Numbered from the stretch's first letter, positions 33,777 through 42,584 are shown. The stretch is DNA of 64,000 nt from Chloroflexota bacterium (GCA_026710825.1 JAPOQH010000098.1:29986-93985), one strand, 5' to 3'. Notes: generated by a model not told the origin, from the sequence alone. Translations and numbers: made by a program.

Positions 33777-34550
33777 ATGAGAATCGCTCGCTACATCGCC
33801 CACGGCTCCGAGCACCACGGCGTCGTTGACGGCGACAATGTGACCGCCATCGACGGCACCATTTTTGACGATCCGATCAAGCTGACCGACCACGTTCATG
33901 CCCTGTCCGACGTCAAGCTGCTCGCCCCGGTGGTACCCGGCAAAATCCTCGCCATGGGCCTGAACTACACCAGCCACGTCGGCGATCGTCCGGCCCCCGA
34001 GTACCCCATGATTTTCCACAAGACGCCCACCAGCGTCATCGGCCCCGGCGATTCCATCATCCGGCCCAAGGAAGTCCAGCGCTTCGACGCCGAGGGCGAA
34101 ATGGTCATCGTCATCAAGGACAAGTGCCGCAACGTTTCCAAGGAAGACGCCCTCAACCACATACTCGGCTACACCTGCGGCAACGACGTCAGCGCCCGCG
34201 ACTGGCAGCGCCGCGACCGCAACGAGAACAACTCCGACTGGTGGCGCGCCAAGTCCGCCGACACCTTCTCACCCATGGGCCCGTGGATCGAGACCGACGC
34301 TGACCCCCACGGCCAACACCTCCGCACCCGCGTCAACGGCGCCGAGGAGCAAAACGAGACCACCGACCACCTGCTCTTTGACGTCCCCACCATGATCGAG
34401 TTCATCACGCGCTACGTGACCCTCGAACCGGGCGACTGCATTTTCACCGGAACCCCGGGCACCACTCAGGACATGGGCGACGGCGCCATCTGCGAGATCG
34501 ACATCAGCGGCATCGGCATCCTCAGCAACCCCGTCAAGCTCGAATCGTAG
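33777..34550 (+). CDS. Fumarylacetoacetate hydrolase family protein
   Basis: This 257-aa protein has the FAH core. GLNYTSHVGDRP is followed by PMIFHKTPTSVIGPGDSI, FDAEGEMVIVI (metal-binding acidic residues) and YTCGNDVSARDWQ. IFTGTPGTTQDMGDG sits near the C-terminus. Members cleave or isomerise 2-oxo or 2,4-dioxo acids from ring catabolism. Its place after a dehydrogenase fits such a route. GGAGG precedes the ATG. Confidence 0.9.
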   Translation: MRIARYIAHGSEHHGVVDGDNVTAIDGTIFDDPIKLTDHVHALSDVKLLAPVVPGKILAMGLNYTSHVGDRPAPEYPMIFHKTPTSVIGPGDSIIRPKEVQRFDAEGEMVIVIKDKCRNVSKEDALNHILGYTCGNDVSARDWQRRDRNENNSDWWRAKSADTFSPMGPWIETDADPHGQHLRTRVNGAEEQNETTDHLLFDVPTMIEFITRYVTLEPGDCIFTGTPGTTQDMGDGAICEIDISGIGILSNPVKLES

Positions 34551-34578
34551 TTCCCCTCTCTTGCGGAGCCTGACTGTA

Positions 34579-34606
34579 GGGGCGGGTTTGAGACCCGCCC
34601 CTTTTT
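34579..34606 (+). terminator. Hairpin terminator after the FAH gene
   Basis: A 9-base GC stem (GGGGCGGGT/ACCCGCCCC), a 5-base loop and TTTTT follow the stop by 29 bases. The stem belongs to the dispersed 'GTAGGGGCG' hairpin family. Confidence 0.75.
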
Positions 34607-34616
34607 CGTTGTCCAA

Positions 34617-34898
34617 TTACGCGCCCGGCCGCCAACCCCGTGGCGCGCGACGCCCGTTCCTGTCGGCACGCCCAAGGCCCCACAAAAAATGGTCGTGGTC
34701 GATCCCAGCGTCCTCCACTATTTGACCGAGCAAGTTGGCGTTGATGTCTCTTTGGTCGTGCCTGGGAATAGTGATGTAGCTACCATCAGAGTTCACCATG
34801 TGAACGTGACTCCCGTTCTGATGGCTGAACTCCCAACCGAATCTGCGAAACAGCCCAAACGCATCCGCAAAGCTCACGCCCGGAATGCGTGGCGGCAT
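34617..34898 (-). CDS. hicA: HicA family toxin (mRNA interferase)
   Basis: This 93-aa protein with a double-stranded RNA-binding-like fold has GVSFADAFGLFRRFGWEFSHQNGSHVHMVNSDGSYITIPRHD. The G-S-H histidine is the usual catalytic residue of HicA, which cleaves mRNA when free of antitoxin. It overlaps the hicB stop by one base (TAATG). A basic tail of about 20 residues (RADRNGRRAPRG) exceeds the typical length of 60-80 aa. Confidence 0.88.
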   Translation of the reverse strand: MPPRIPGVSFADAFGLFRRFGWEFSHQNGSHVHMVNSDGSYITIPRHDQRDINANLLGQIVEDAGIDHDHFLWGLGRADRNGRRAPRGWRPGA

Positions 34899-35200
34899 TA
34901 CAACATGACCTGCACCGCCGCGACTTCAACTGCACAACCGTCAGCAGTGTAGTCGGCTATCAACCGCTCTTTTCTGCCGTCGACCGCATCCTGCCTCGGA
35001 GCGTGCGTTAGAAAACCTTCTATCGCTTCCGCGATCATCGCGAGTGCGTGTTCGCGATTCTCGCCTTGGGAGTTGCAGCCCGGCAACGCAGGACAGAAAA
35101 CCGCGTATCCGGGTTCCCGCTCGTCGGATACGAGCAGCACCTCAAACTCCTCTGTGGAAGTAGTGGGAACGTCTTGGTGAGCGGCAGATGGCGTCGTCAT
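34898..35200 (-). CDS. hicB: HicB family antitoxin
   Basis: This 100-aa protein has the partial RNase H fold of HicB: EPGYAVFCPALPGCNSQGENREHALAMIAEAIEGFL. No C-terminal ribbon-helix-helix or HTH is evident, so autorepression may use only the core or another protein. It is encoded upstream of hicA, the less common order seen in many HicBA loci. An extended -10 precedes it. Confidence 0.88.
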   Translation of the reverse strand: MTTPSAAHQDVPTTSTEEFEVLLVSDEREPGYAVFCPALPGCNSQGENREHALAMIAEAIEGFLTHAPRQDAVDGRKERLIADYTADGCAVEVAAVQVML

Positions 35201-35230
35201 GGCGATGCCTCAACTGTTAGAGCTACGCAC

Positions 35231-35239
35231 ATCATAACA
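35231..35239 (-). promoter_or_regulatory. Extended -10 of hicBA
   Basis: On the minus strand this reads TGT-TATGAT, 30 bases upstream of the hicB ATG at 35200. Confidence 0.4.
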
Positions 35240-35249
35240 GGCGTCAAAT

Positions 35250-36395
35250 CTAAAACGGATACCGCACCTCTGCCTGCGCCTGCTCGGGCGGCCACACCAC
35301 CACCTTCTCCCCGTCCTGCCGCTGCACCAGCGAAACTTGGCGCCCCACTTGCCGACCCGTCTCGTCGATGCGAAAGCGCCCGTAGAAAGTGGTCACATCC
35401 AGCGCCCCCGCGGCCGCCCGCAACTCGGCGTCGTCCAGGGACCCGGTATCGGTGACGCATCGTTGGGCGATGAAACCGGCGGCGAAGGCCTGCGCCATCG
35501 GGTAATCCACCGCCAGGTTGCTTGCCTCGGCCGCGGCGCCGAGAATCCGCGACGCCACCGCGGAACTCGGTCCCACGTCGGGGTCGGACACTACCAGCGA
35601 CGGTTCCCATTGGCTGGGTCCGATGAACCCGTCGGCCAGCGGTCCCAGTTGATCGCCGAACACCGCGATGGGAGACGCCACCACCACCGCCAACCCGATG
35701 TTGCTCCGGTTGGCCAGGCTGGCCAGCGCGTGCGCCTTGATCACGTCGTGTCGGATGCGACCCACGCCTATCACCAGGTCGGGTTTCAACTCGGCCAAAT
35801 GCCTCGCGATCTCCCTAAACTGAGTTTGGCTTGATCGATAGCGCAGTTCAAAATCGGTCGTGAATCCCATCTGGTGAGCAACCGTTTCCGCGCCCCGCAC
35901 CACAATCCGGGGGAAGGCCCCCGTGTCGACGCGTACGACCGCCAACTTGCTGGCCTCGGGATTAACCTGCCGCGCCAACTCGGGTGCGCCAACCAGGTAC
36001 TCGTCCGCCGGCGTCAGGATCCCCACCACCATGCGATGATCCCGTGCGTAAATGGCGTCGCCCGCTCCCCCGTGGTTCCACAGGAGCTTCCCGTGCCCCT
36101 CGGAAATCTCGGTCGCTGCGCTCGTCAGGCCGGCCGAATAGGGCCCAAACAACAGGTCAACGCTGTCCTGTGTAATCAACCGTTCGGTGTTGCGTTGCGC
36201 GCCCTCCGCCAGGCTGGCGTCATCATAATGTACGATGTTGATCCGGTGGGATTGCCCGTCCACCGCCAGGCCGCCCTGCGCGTTGACGACCTCGGACCAC
36301 ATCGTGAGGCCTGCCAGGGCCTGCCGGCCCTGCGTCGCGAATTGACCGGTCAGTGATGCCGATATGCCGGCTTTAATCTCCGTTGATGTTGTCAT
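35250..36395 (-). CDS. Periplasmic-binding-fold (amino acid/amide type) protein without a signal peptide
   Basis: This 381-aa protein has the two-lobed type I binding fold of LivJ/AmiC/UrtA proteins: IKAGISASLTGQFATQGRQALAGLTMWSEVVNAQGG, VDLLFGPYSAGLTSAA and FYGRFRID near the end. The chain starts directly at the first strand (MTTSTEIKAG), with no signal peptide or lipobox, and no permease or ATPase genes are adjacent. It may act in the cytosol as a ligand sensor (as AmiC does) rather than in transport. It follows the FIST gene by 50 bases. Confidence 0.8.
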   Translation of the reverse strand: MTTSTEIKAGISASLTGQFATQGRQALAGLTMWSEVVNAQGGLAVDGQSHRINIVHYDDASLAEGAQRNTERLITQDSVDLLFGPYSAGLTSAATEISEGHGKLLWNHGGAGDAIYARDHRMVVGILTPADEYLVGAPELARQVNPEASKLAVVRVDTGAFPRIVVRGAETVAHQMGFTTDFELRYRSSQTQFREIARHLAELKPDLVIGVGRIRHDVIKAHALASLANRSNIGLAVVVASPIAVFGDQLGPLADGFIGPSQWEPSLVVSDPDVGPSSAVASRILGAAAEASNLAVDYPMAQAFAAGFIAQRCVTDTGSLDDAELRAAAGALDVTTFYGRFRIDETGRQVGRQVSLVQRQDGEKVVVWPPEQAQAEVRYPF

Positions 36396-36445
36396 AACGA
36401 AAACGCCTCGCGGTACTCCCGAAGCGGGAAACGGTGTCGGTCAGG

Positions 36446-37636
36446 TTAGTTGCGGGGCCGAAAGATGGCGAAGCTGCTCGTGTAACCGTGCAGGAACGTC
36501 GTACCGCTCACCGGGCCGATCTCTCCGTTGCAGAAGAACCCTCCCAACGGGACGGCTGCCCCCACCTTGGCGTGGAACACCTCGGTGTCGTGGTTCGGAC
36601 GCCCGTACAGGTATTTCCCGCGGCCCAAGCATGAGAACAGCAGCGCGCCGTGCGCTGGATTCTCCCGGTTGTCGATCGCATACCGCTCCAGCACGGCTGA
36701 CAGGTCCTCCGCCGACGTGTCGGCGTCCCGCAGGTGGAACTGCACCAGTTGCCCTTCCTTCAGCATCTCCCCGATCGCCAGCACTCCGCTGCGCTGGTCC
36801 ATGCCCATCACGTTGCGGATCAGGAAGTCCCCCTGCTGCGGCTGGTCGATCAGCGCGTCCATCACCACGCCCAGGAACAGCGAGTGCTGCATCAGGTCCC
36901 GGTCTCGCTGCTCGGACTGCTGGAACAGCCCTCGCAGCACGTTGATCGGCTGCTCACCGTCCAGTTCCACCAGGAAGTTGCGGTCGCTCTTGGTGATGCG
37001 CATCGGCGCCCCGATCGGCCGGCACCCTTGCGCCACCACCGTCTCCACCAGTATGTTGCCGGAAAGCGCCACGCCGACCGCGCCGGAATCGTGATAGTCC
37101 TTCCCCAGGAACAGGCCGTTCTGCCGTGCCCCCTGGGCCGCGCTGGCCAGCCCGCCAATCTTCGCGGCCGCCGGATATGCGTAGTCCATCCCCAGCAGCA
37201 GGTTCTGCGCTGGGAACGACATCGGATCAGCCAGCAGCACGAACTGCGGCTCTTCCGCCGGATCGACCCCCAGCGCCTCGTGCCACTCGTCCGGCCCCGC
37301 ATCGAGACTGGGCAACGCGTCGCCATCCAGGCGCATCGGGTGAATGTTCACCCCCGGCAGGCTCGCCGCGGTCAGCGAAACCGCCGGCTCCTGCTCAACC
37401 TCAGACCCGCCGCCGATGATCCCGCCGCCCGAGCAGCCAAGGACCGTGACTTGCTGCCCCAGCATCTCGCCGATTAGCTCTGGCAGCATGGCATAGTCGT
37501 CTGCGTATTCGGAAGACGTGAAAACCACCGCTAGGTCGGCGGCCGTGTCGCCAAGCGAACTGCGCACCGACGACGCGCATTCCGACAGCGCGGCGCGCAG
37601 GGTATTCTGTTGGGAAATGGCGGAAGCCCACTGCAT
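36446..37636 (-). CDS. FIST domain protein (FIST_N plus FIST_C)
   Basis: This 396-aa protein matches FIST proteins, predicted small-ligand sensor domains. The N-terminal half has VVFTSSEYADDY and VTVLGCSGGGIIGGG. The C-terminal half has GVVMDALIDQPQQGDFLIRNVMGMD and ALLFSCLGRGKYLYG, ending in GGFFCNGEIGPV and TFLHGYTSSFAIF. No kinase or output domain is fused. ATG 37636 is preferred over a GTG three codons earlier. It probably shares a transcript with the binding-fold gene downstream. Confidence 0.9.
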   Translation of the reverse strand: MQWASAISQQNTLRAALSECASSVRSSLGDTAADLAVVFTSSEYADDYAMLPELIGEMLGQQVTVLGCSGGGIIGGGSEVEQEPAVSLTAASLPGVNIHPMRLDGDALPSLDAGPDEWHEALGVDPAEEPQFVLLADPMSFPAQNLLLGMDYAYPAAAKIGGLASAAQGARQNGLFLGKDYHDSGAVGVALSGNILVETVVAQGCRPIGAPMRITKSDRNFLVELDGEQPINVLRGLFQQSEQRDRDLMQHSLFLGVVMDALIDQPQQGDFLIRNVMGMDQRSGVLAIGEMLKEGQLVQFHLRDADTSAEDLSAVLERYAIDNRENPAHGALLFSCLGRGKYLYGRPNHDTEVFHAKVGAAVPLGGFFCNGEIGPVSGTTFLHGYTSSFAIFRPRN

Positions 37637-37684
37637 GATCGACACCTCACGGCCTCGCGGTTAATCACCGTTCAGGTTGGCCGC

Positions 37685-37693
37685 AGTATAGCA
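37685..37693 (-). promoter_or_regulatory. Extended -10 of the FIST gene
   Basis: On the minus strand this reads TGC-TATACT, 48 bases upstream of the ATG at 37636. Confidence 0.45.
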
Positions 37694-37838
37694 CAGCGGC
37701 GCCGTCGCCCGATGGAATCACCTCGCCACTGCGACGATTCCTTTCGCTATCAAATCAAGGACTTGCCACCGGCTTGAAGGCACGCACCGGCGCGCCCTAG
37801 CATGGGCGCCGTGGATGACATTAATATGCAATCAATGC

Positions 37839-37905
37839 AACACGATTGCACTCTTGCAACTACTCCATGCCCAACTCTTTATGCTGTAGTTCGAACACGA
37901 TTGCA
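37839..37905 (+). repeat. Direct repeat AACACGATTGCA, two copies
   Basis: The 12-base sequence occurs at 37839-37850 and 37894-37905 (55 bases apart), just before a small membrane-protein gene. TGCAA and its complement recur around it (ATGCAATCAATGCAAC). It could be an operator, but no regulator is adjacent. Confidence 0.45.
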
Positions 37906-37921
37906 AGGGAGCAACACCATC

Positions 37922-38248
37922 ATGGCTAAGTCAAATATTGACATGGATCGCATCGCCCACGGCGCTGCACCATCGATGTTAGCCGAACTTCGCCAGGCGA
38001 TCACCGACTTCAAGCACAGCCCGAACTTAGTGGTCCACTGCGCCATTCTCGCCGCATTCCTCTGCCTTGGCCTCGGCTCTGCATTCCTCGCTTGGGGTAT
38101 CGCCCAAAGCTCCAAGATCCTCGTGTGGACCGGATTGTCCTGGTTTATGCTCTCGTTCGCCCTCTGGGCCGGCCTTGGTATCGTGGCCCTATGGATGCTG
38201 CGCAGTTTGGTAACTGTCGTTGTGCGCGAAATGCGGCGACAACCCTGA
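37922..38248 (+). CDS. Small two-helix membrane protein, unknown function
   Basis: This 108-aa predicted protein begins MAKSNIDMDRIAHGA. It has two membrane helices (about 42-63, HCAILAAFLCLGLGSAFLAW, and about 70-92) and a basic end (MRRQP). AAGGGAG lies about 10 bases before ATG 37922. A 10-bp-stem hairpin follows. A minus-strand open frame with its own hydrophobic N-terminus overlaps it, so the strand assignment is not fully secure. Confidence 0.5.
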   Translation: MAKSNIDMDRIAHGAAPSMLAELRQAITDFKHSPNLVVHCAILAAFLCLGLGSAFLAWGIAQSSKILVWTGLSWFMLSFALWAGLGIVALWMLRSLVTVVVREMRRQP

Positions 38249-38786
38249 AAACAAAGTAAACCGCAAAAAACAAGGAATCCGGCTGGGGCTGGCATCAATA
38301 CGATGCCAGCCCTTGAGTATTTGGCGAAAGCCGCCCATCGCGGGCCGTGCTCCACCGCGTCGATCCATTGCAGTTGCGGTGCCGTAATGCCTGCGAAATA
38401 CGCCAGGCCGATCCCGGTAAGGATCCCAAACAAAAAAGGCTGCGGCAGGAATCGAAAAATTACGCCCAAAGGATCGCCGCTCAGCACAACCTCGAAACTA
38501 TCACATTAATTGCACACTTTGTGCAATACTATCCCAGTGTGCGACGGTGCTGGCAGAGCGGCATCCATCCCACGGAACCCTTCACGCCGGATCCTGACAT
38601 GTCCACGTACATGCGCACGCAACGCCGAGTTCACCTGCACTCCTCGGGCCTCTGGGTGAATTGAACCGGTAACCCCTCAAACGTCCTCTTGGGCGTTGTA
38701 TGCCAGGATTGCAGGATTGGAAAAATCTCTACTGAAGGTATCCTGCATCCGCACGCGCCCCTCTCCCGATCGGTCAACAGTTTGCC
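38249..38786. other. Gap with a hairpin and an ambiguous minus-strand hydrophobic frame
   Basis: 38287-38311 is a hairpin (GGCTGGCATC/GATGCCAGCC, 5-base loop) suited to ending the small membrane-protein gene. On the minus strand 38487-38249 encodes about 80 residues with two plausible membrane helices (LFGILTGIGLAYFAGI; IVLMPAPAGFLVFCGLLCF), but the frame runs on as an antisense of the plus gene. From 38500 to 38786 I see only short frames. Confidence 0.45.
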
Positions 38787-39731
38787 ATGGACAGCGAACG
38801 CATATTGGAGTTCATGTTTACGGTCGTGGGTGCGGGTACCGCTGGATACTGGGTAGTGATCTTGTTCATGCGGTACACATTCCCATTCGAAAGAACTGGC
38901 TGGCACTTCGCAGCCGGCGGAATACTGGCCGTATTGAGTATCTGCACCCTACTGGCGTGGTTATCAAGTCCGTCATCCCCTGCCAGACGGCAACTGCCCG
39001 TCCTCGACGACACTGTCGACTCCCCGTCCGATGAAAGCTGTCCAAACATGGTTCTCAACGAGGACCCAACGACCCCTGTTGCTGACGTGCTTGTCGATGA
39101 ACCGCCGCCTTCTGCTGCGTCCGATGAATCAGACCGGAGATTCGCCAACCCACTGTTTTCCTTGGCGGACTTGGTCCAGGCGGTGAGGCCTGCCGTCGTT
39201 CGGATACACACCGCCTCCGGCAGCGGGTCCGGTTTCATCATCAACGCGCACGGAACTATCGTGACCAATCGCCATGTGGTGGGTCATCACACGAGTGTGA
39301 TGGTGCGCTTGGATGACGGTCGGAGGGTCAGTGGCCGGGTTTCGAGGATCCACCCGGTCGCAGACCTCGCTATTGTGAGGATCACCGCGCCCCATCTTGA
39401 AGACGTTCCCCTGGCAGATGTGCACCGGGTGCCGGTGGGCGCACACGTCGTCGCCTTTGGTTACCCGTTGGCTGATTCCATCGGCCCCGAAATGACTGTG
39501 ACCGAGGGTATCTTGTCCGCCAAAAGGGTCCGCCACGGACTACAGGAACTCCAGACCTCCGCCGCCGTCAACCCCGGCAATAGTGGCGGTCCATTGGTCG
39601 ATTTGGCCACCGGAGGGGTCGTGGGCGTCATATTCGCTAGCATCGACGAAGGACCCCGAGGCACGCCCATAGAAGGTATCCACTTCGCTATATCCATCAA
39701 CGAAGTCAAAACTTGGCTGACATCCCGCTGA
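38787..39731 (+). CDS. Membrane-anchored trypsin-like serine protease (HtrA/DegP-like, no PDZ)
   Basis: This 314-aa protein has two N-terminal hydrophobic segments (about 7-30 and 42-62), an acidic, proline-rich linker (about 65-125), then a protease domain. The catalytic triad is visible: His in VTNRHVVG, Asp in HPVADLAIV, Ser in NPGNSGGPLV. The chain ends after the protease domain, so the PDZ domain usual in HtrA is missing. It probably faces the outside of the membrane in protein quality control. Confidence 0.88.
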   Translation: MDSERILEFMFTVVGAGTAGYWVVILFMRYTFPFERTGWHFAAGGILAVLSICTLLAWLSSPSSPARRQLPVLDDTVDSPSDESCPNMVLNEDPTTPVADVLVDEPPPSAASDESDRRFANPLFSLADLVQAVRPAVVRIHTASGSGSGFIINAHGTIVTNRHVVGHHTSVMVRLDDGRRVSGRVSRIHPVADLAIVRITAPHLEDVPLADVHRVPVGAHVVAFGYPLADSIGPEMTVTEGILSAKRVRHGLQELQTSAAVNPGNSGGPLVDLATGGVVGVIFASIDEGPRGTPIEGIHFAISINEVKTWLTSR

Positions 39732-40165
39732 TCGGTTCCTGTCATCGGCGCGTATTTCCGCGCTCGCCATGTTCAGAATTGCCTCTGCTGACCCCAGCAC
39801 ATGAATCCACCACCACGCGCCTCCCTGTGCCCCGCCGCGCGGTTTTCCCGTGTACGTAGCGGCCCTCGGCTCAGTGGTTCGGTAGGCCCATCCTGCGGGG
39901 GCAGGATATCGTGCCACGGCTGCTTCCAGGCCGCCGGCATCAGAACCGCGCGCTTCGCGGACCGCCCCAGAAATTCCTCCCAGCTCGGATTCCCTGATCC
40001 AATCGGAGTTGACATACCCGCCCCCGACGCAATCGAGTCAGGGCGAGGGTCAAGATTTTGGCGACGGCGCCACGCACCAAAACACCTTCCCAGGAAGGGA
40101 GAGGATCGGGTGCACGGGGAAATTTCAGTGAGCCTTGCGGTGAATCCTCACGGACGCGCAACTCC
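39732..40165. other. Intergenic region, no secure gene
   Basis: A minus-strand frame at 40015-39773 (80 codons, starting MSTPIGSGNPSWEEFLGRSA) reads somewhat like a protein but lacks a good ribosome site and is rich in basic residues towards its end. The 40070-40110 stretch (CCTTCCCAGGAAGGGAGAGG) is a short inverted repeat. Confidence 0.4.
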
Positions 40166-40615
40166 CTACCCCGTCAACCGCTGCGGCTCCTCGTCAATCT
40201 GCTCGATCCGCCGCAGGTGCCGCCCGCCCTCAAACTCCGTCGTCAACCAGACGTCCACGATCTCCCGCGCCGTCTCCCACGACACCAGCCTCTGCCCCAT
40301 CGACAGCACGTTCGAGTCGTTGTGCTCGCGACCGTACCGCGCCGACTCCGCGTTCCAGCACAGCGTGCACCGCACTCCCGCGACCCGGTTCGCCACGATC
40401 GCCTCGCCGTTGCCCGATCCTCCCAGCACTATGCCGCGGTCAATCTCTCCGCGCGCCACCGCCTCCGCCACCGGCCGGATCCATTCGGGATAATCGGTCG
40501 ACTCCTCGGAGTAAGTCCCGTAGTCAACCGCCTCGTGGCCCAGGTACGCCAGCAGCGACAGCAACTTTCCCTTGTATTCAAACCCCGCGTGGTCCGATCC
40601 GATTCCTATTTTCAT
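40166..40615 (-). CDS. rpiB: Ribose-5-phosphate isomerase B
   Basis: This 149-aa enzyme has the RpiB/LacAB fold: KIGIGSDHAGFEYK, GTYSEESTDYPEW and REHNDSNVLSMGQRL. It interconverts ribose-5-P and ribulose-5-P in the pentose phosphate pathway. The loop GGSGNGEAI has Gly where E. coli RpiB has the catalytic Cys, with Glu a few residues on, as in the mycobacterial enzyme. ATG 40615 starts exactly at the first strand. Confidence 0.92.
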   Translation of the reverse strand: MKIGIGSDHAGFEYKGKLLSLLAYLGHEAVDYGTYSEESTDYPEWIRPVAEAVARGEIDRGIVLGGSGNGEAIVANRVAGVRCTLCWNAESARYGREHNDSNVLSMGQRLVSWETAREIVDVWLTTEFEGGRHLRRIEQIDEEPQRLTG

Positions 40616-41031
40616 TGTCCCGCGCTCCCGAAAATTACTGTGCGTCCGGCCCATGCAATGGGATCTGTTAGGCTCGCCGTTCCCGTTGATTCGTCATTCC
40701 CGCGAAAGCGGGAATCCAGGGAATTTCAGCAATCGCGATGGTGTTGAAACCTGCCTGCCTGCAATGGAGGAAACCCTCCGGTTTCGGAGCATCGCATGAC
40801 CCCGTCTGCATTTCGTCAGGATAGCACAAAACGTCAAACCTTATGCTAGGATACCGGCAACCCGCCGGAGTCTTATTGATCGCACGCGCCGACCTGGTCC
40901 GCTCATGGTGAACCAATCGAAACACGAGCGGACGGCGTTCTGAGAAACGTGCTGCCTGCACATATCGTCGCTCTTGTGACGATCGAAAGACCCCGCCAAC
41001 TCGCACACCTGCACTGACCGGAGGGACCACC
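40616..41031. other. Intergenic region with a dispersed hairpin repeat and two -10-like elements
   Basis: This 416-base divergent gap contains a perfect copy of the dispersed hairpin (40693-40719). It also has an inverted repeat around TCCGCTCATGG (40898-40926). TGC-TAGGAT at 40844-40852 is a candidate -10 for the plus-strand dehydrogenase. No protein-like frame. Confidence 0.55.
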
Positions 41032-42138
41032 ATGAAAGGACGCATCGTCGTCGTTAAGGAATACGGCAAACCCTTTGAAATCGAGGAGTACGACGTGCCC
41101 GAACCCCAGCCGGGCGCCGTCCTCCTCCGCATGACCCAGGCCGGCATCTGCGGCTCCGACCTCCACACCTGGCGCGGCGACCAGAGCCAGGAACACCTGC
41201 CCCTGCCCGAGACCGGACGCGTCATGGGCCACGAGGGTACCGGCGTCATCGAGCACCTGGGCGACGGCGTAACTTCCGACTACTACGGCCTCGAGGTCAA
41301 GGAGGGCGACCGCGTCATCTACGCCGCCGTCTTCCCCTGCTACCACTGCCACATGTGCCTGCGCGGCAACACCAACTGGTGCGTCAACCGCCAGTATCCC
41401 GCCGCCGGTATCTGGCCCTACTTCACCGGCACCTACGGCGACTTCCTCTACCTGCCTCCGCGCCATCCCTTCTTCCGCGTGCCCGATGAACTGCCCGACA
41501 GCATCCTGGGCCCCGTCAACTGCGCCATGGGCACCGTGACCACCGGCCTCGAGCGCGCCGGCATGAACCACGGCCAGTCAGTGGTCATCATGGGCGCCGG
41601 CGGACTCGGTATCCACGCCACCGCCATGGCCAAGGAGCGCGGCGCGGACCGCGTCATCGTCCTGGACCGCCTCGAAAACCGCCTCGCCCTCGCCGAAGAG
41701 TTCGGCGCCGATCACACCATCAACATCGAGGAGTTCAACACCCCCGAAACCCGCGTCCGCCGTGTCCGCGAACTCACCCGCGGCCGTGGCGCAGATGTCG
41801 TCATGGAACTCGTCGGCCGCGCCGACCTCCTCAGGGAAGGCATCGACATGCTCTCCAACGGCGGCACATTCGTCGAAATCGGCGACATCGTTCGCGGCCA
41901 GGAGGTCTCCATCGACCCGTCCAAGCTGCTCCAGGGCAAGAACATCGTCGGCAGCCTCATGTACCGGCCGTCCCTGCTCCCCGAACTCCTGGATTTCCTC
42001 GTCCGCAACCAGGATCGCCTCCCCTTCGACCGGCTCGTCTCCCACACGTTCCCCCTCGCCGACGTCAACGAAGCGTTCACCGCCGCCGAGTGGAGCCAGC
42101 GCCAAACCGAAATCACCCGCGCCATGCTCGTCCCCTAG
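41032..42138 (+). CDS. Zinc-dependent alcohol dehydrogenase (MDR, sorbitol/threonine dehydrogenase-like)
   Basis: This 368-aa enzyme has the catalytic zinc motif CGSDLHTW, then GHEGTGVIEHLG, and structural zinc cysteines in CYHCHMCLRGNTNWC. The NAD-binding loop is IMGAGGLGIHA followed by an acidic residue (DRLENR), favouring NAD. It oxidises a polyol, alcohol or hydroxy acid. GGAGGG precedes the ATG. It is not obviously linked with its neighbours. Confidence 0.92.
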   Translation: MKGRIVVVKEYGKPFEIEEYDVPEPQPGAVLLRMTQAGICGSDLHTWRGDQSQEHLPLPETGRVMGHEGTGVIEHLGDGVTSDYYGLEVKEGDRVIYAAVFPCYHCHMCLRGNTNWCVNRQYPAAGIWPYFTGTYGDFLYLPPRHPFFRVPDELPDSILGPVNCAMGTVTTGLERAGMNHGQSVVIMGAGGLGIHATAMAKERGADRVIVLDRLENRLALAEEFGADHTINIEEFNTPETRVRRVRELTRGRGADVVMELVGRADLLREGIDMLSNGGTFVEIGDIVRGQEVSIDPSKLLQGKNIVGSLMYRPSLLPELLDFLVRNQDRLPFDRLVSHTFPLADVNEAFTAAEWSQRQTEITRAMLVP

Positions 42139-42174
42139 TCGTTATGATGCGGCATATTGCCTACAGCAAGCGGC

Positions 42175-42180
42175 TATAAT
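42175..42180 (+). promoter_or_regulatory. -10 element almost abutting the first higA start
   Basis: A perfect TATAAT ends five bases before the GTG at 42186. Transcription would start at or next to that codon. It therefore either drives a leaderless message beginning with GTG, or gives a 60-base leader to ATG 42246. Confidence 0.45.
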
Positions 42181-42245
42181 GGGGTGTGATCGGGAAGGCG
42201 GTACAGGTTTTGATCGTCGAAGAAAACCCACCTTTCAAAGATGGT

Positions 42246-42584
42246 ATGCCCCCTGTCCACCCCGGTGAGTTCATTGCCGAGGACTTGGAGGAATGGGGAA
42301 TGTCTGCCGCCGAGCTTGACACTGCCTTGGCAGTGTCGGCCGGCACCACGGCGTCGCTGGTGGCGGGGCAGGCGATCATAACCCCTGAATTGGCCCTGCG
42401 GTTGTCTCATTACATGTGCACTTCCGCGGAACTCTGGTTGAATTTGCAGGCCTCCTACGACCTGAAAATCGCCGAGTTCAAACACGGCTCTATCATCGTT
42501 GCCCAGGTCACCCCTCTGCCAGGCGCCAGCAAACATCCATATCGGGAGTTCGTCGATGGTGATGACGGAGGCTATGGCCGGTGA
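42246..42584 (+). CDS. higA: HigA family antitoxin (XRE-type), first copy
   Basis: This 112-aa protein from ATG 42246 (132 aa if GTG 42186 is used) has the HigA opening PPVHPGEFIAEDLEEWGMSAAELDTAL. A helix-turn-helix follows (LAVSAGTTASLVAGQAIITPELALRLSHYM) and then WLNLQASYDLKIAE. It should bind and neutralise the downstream toxin and repress the operon. The stop overlaps the toxin start. Confidence 0.88.
   Translation: MPPVHPGEFIAEDLEEWGMSAAELDTALAVSAGTTASLVAGQAIITPELALRLSHYMCTSAELWLNLQASYDLKIAEFKHGSIIVAQVTPLPGASKHPYREFVDGDDGGYGR

Noticed and set aside
39773..40015. 80-codon minus-strand frame with a protein-like start
   Set aside because: No clear ribosome site, composition shifts to Arg/Gly after residue 45, and the gap also holds an inverted repeat; kept only as a comment in the gap entry.
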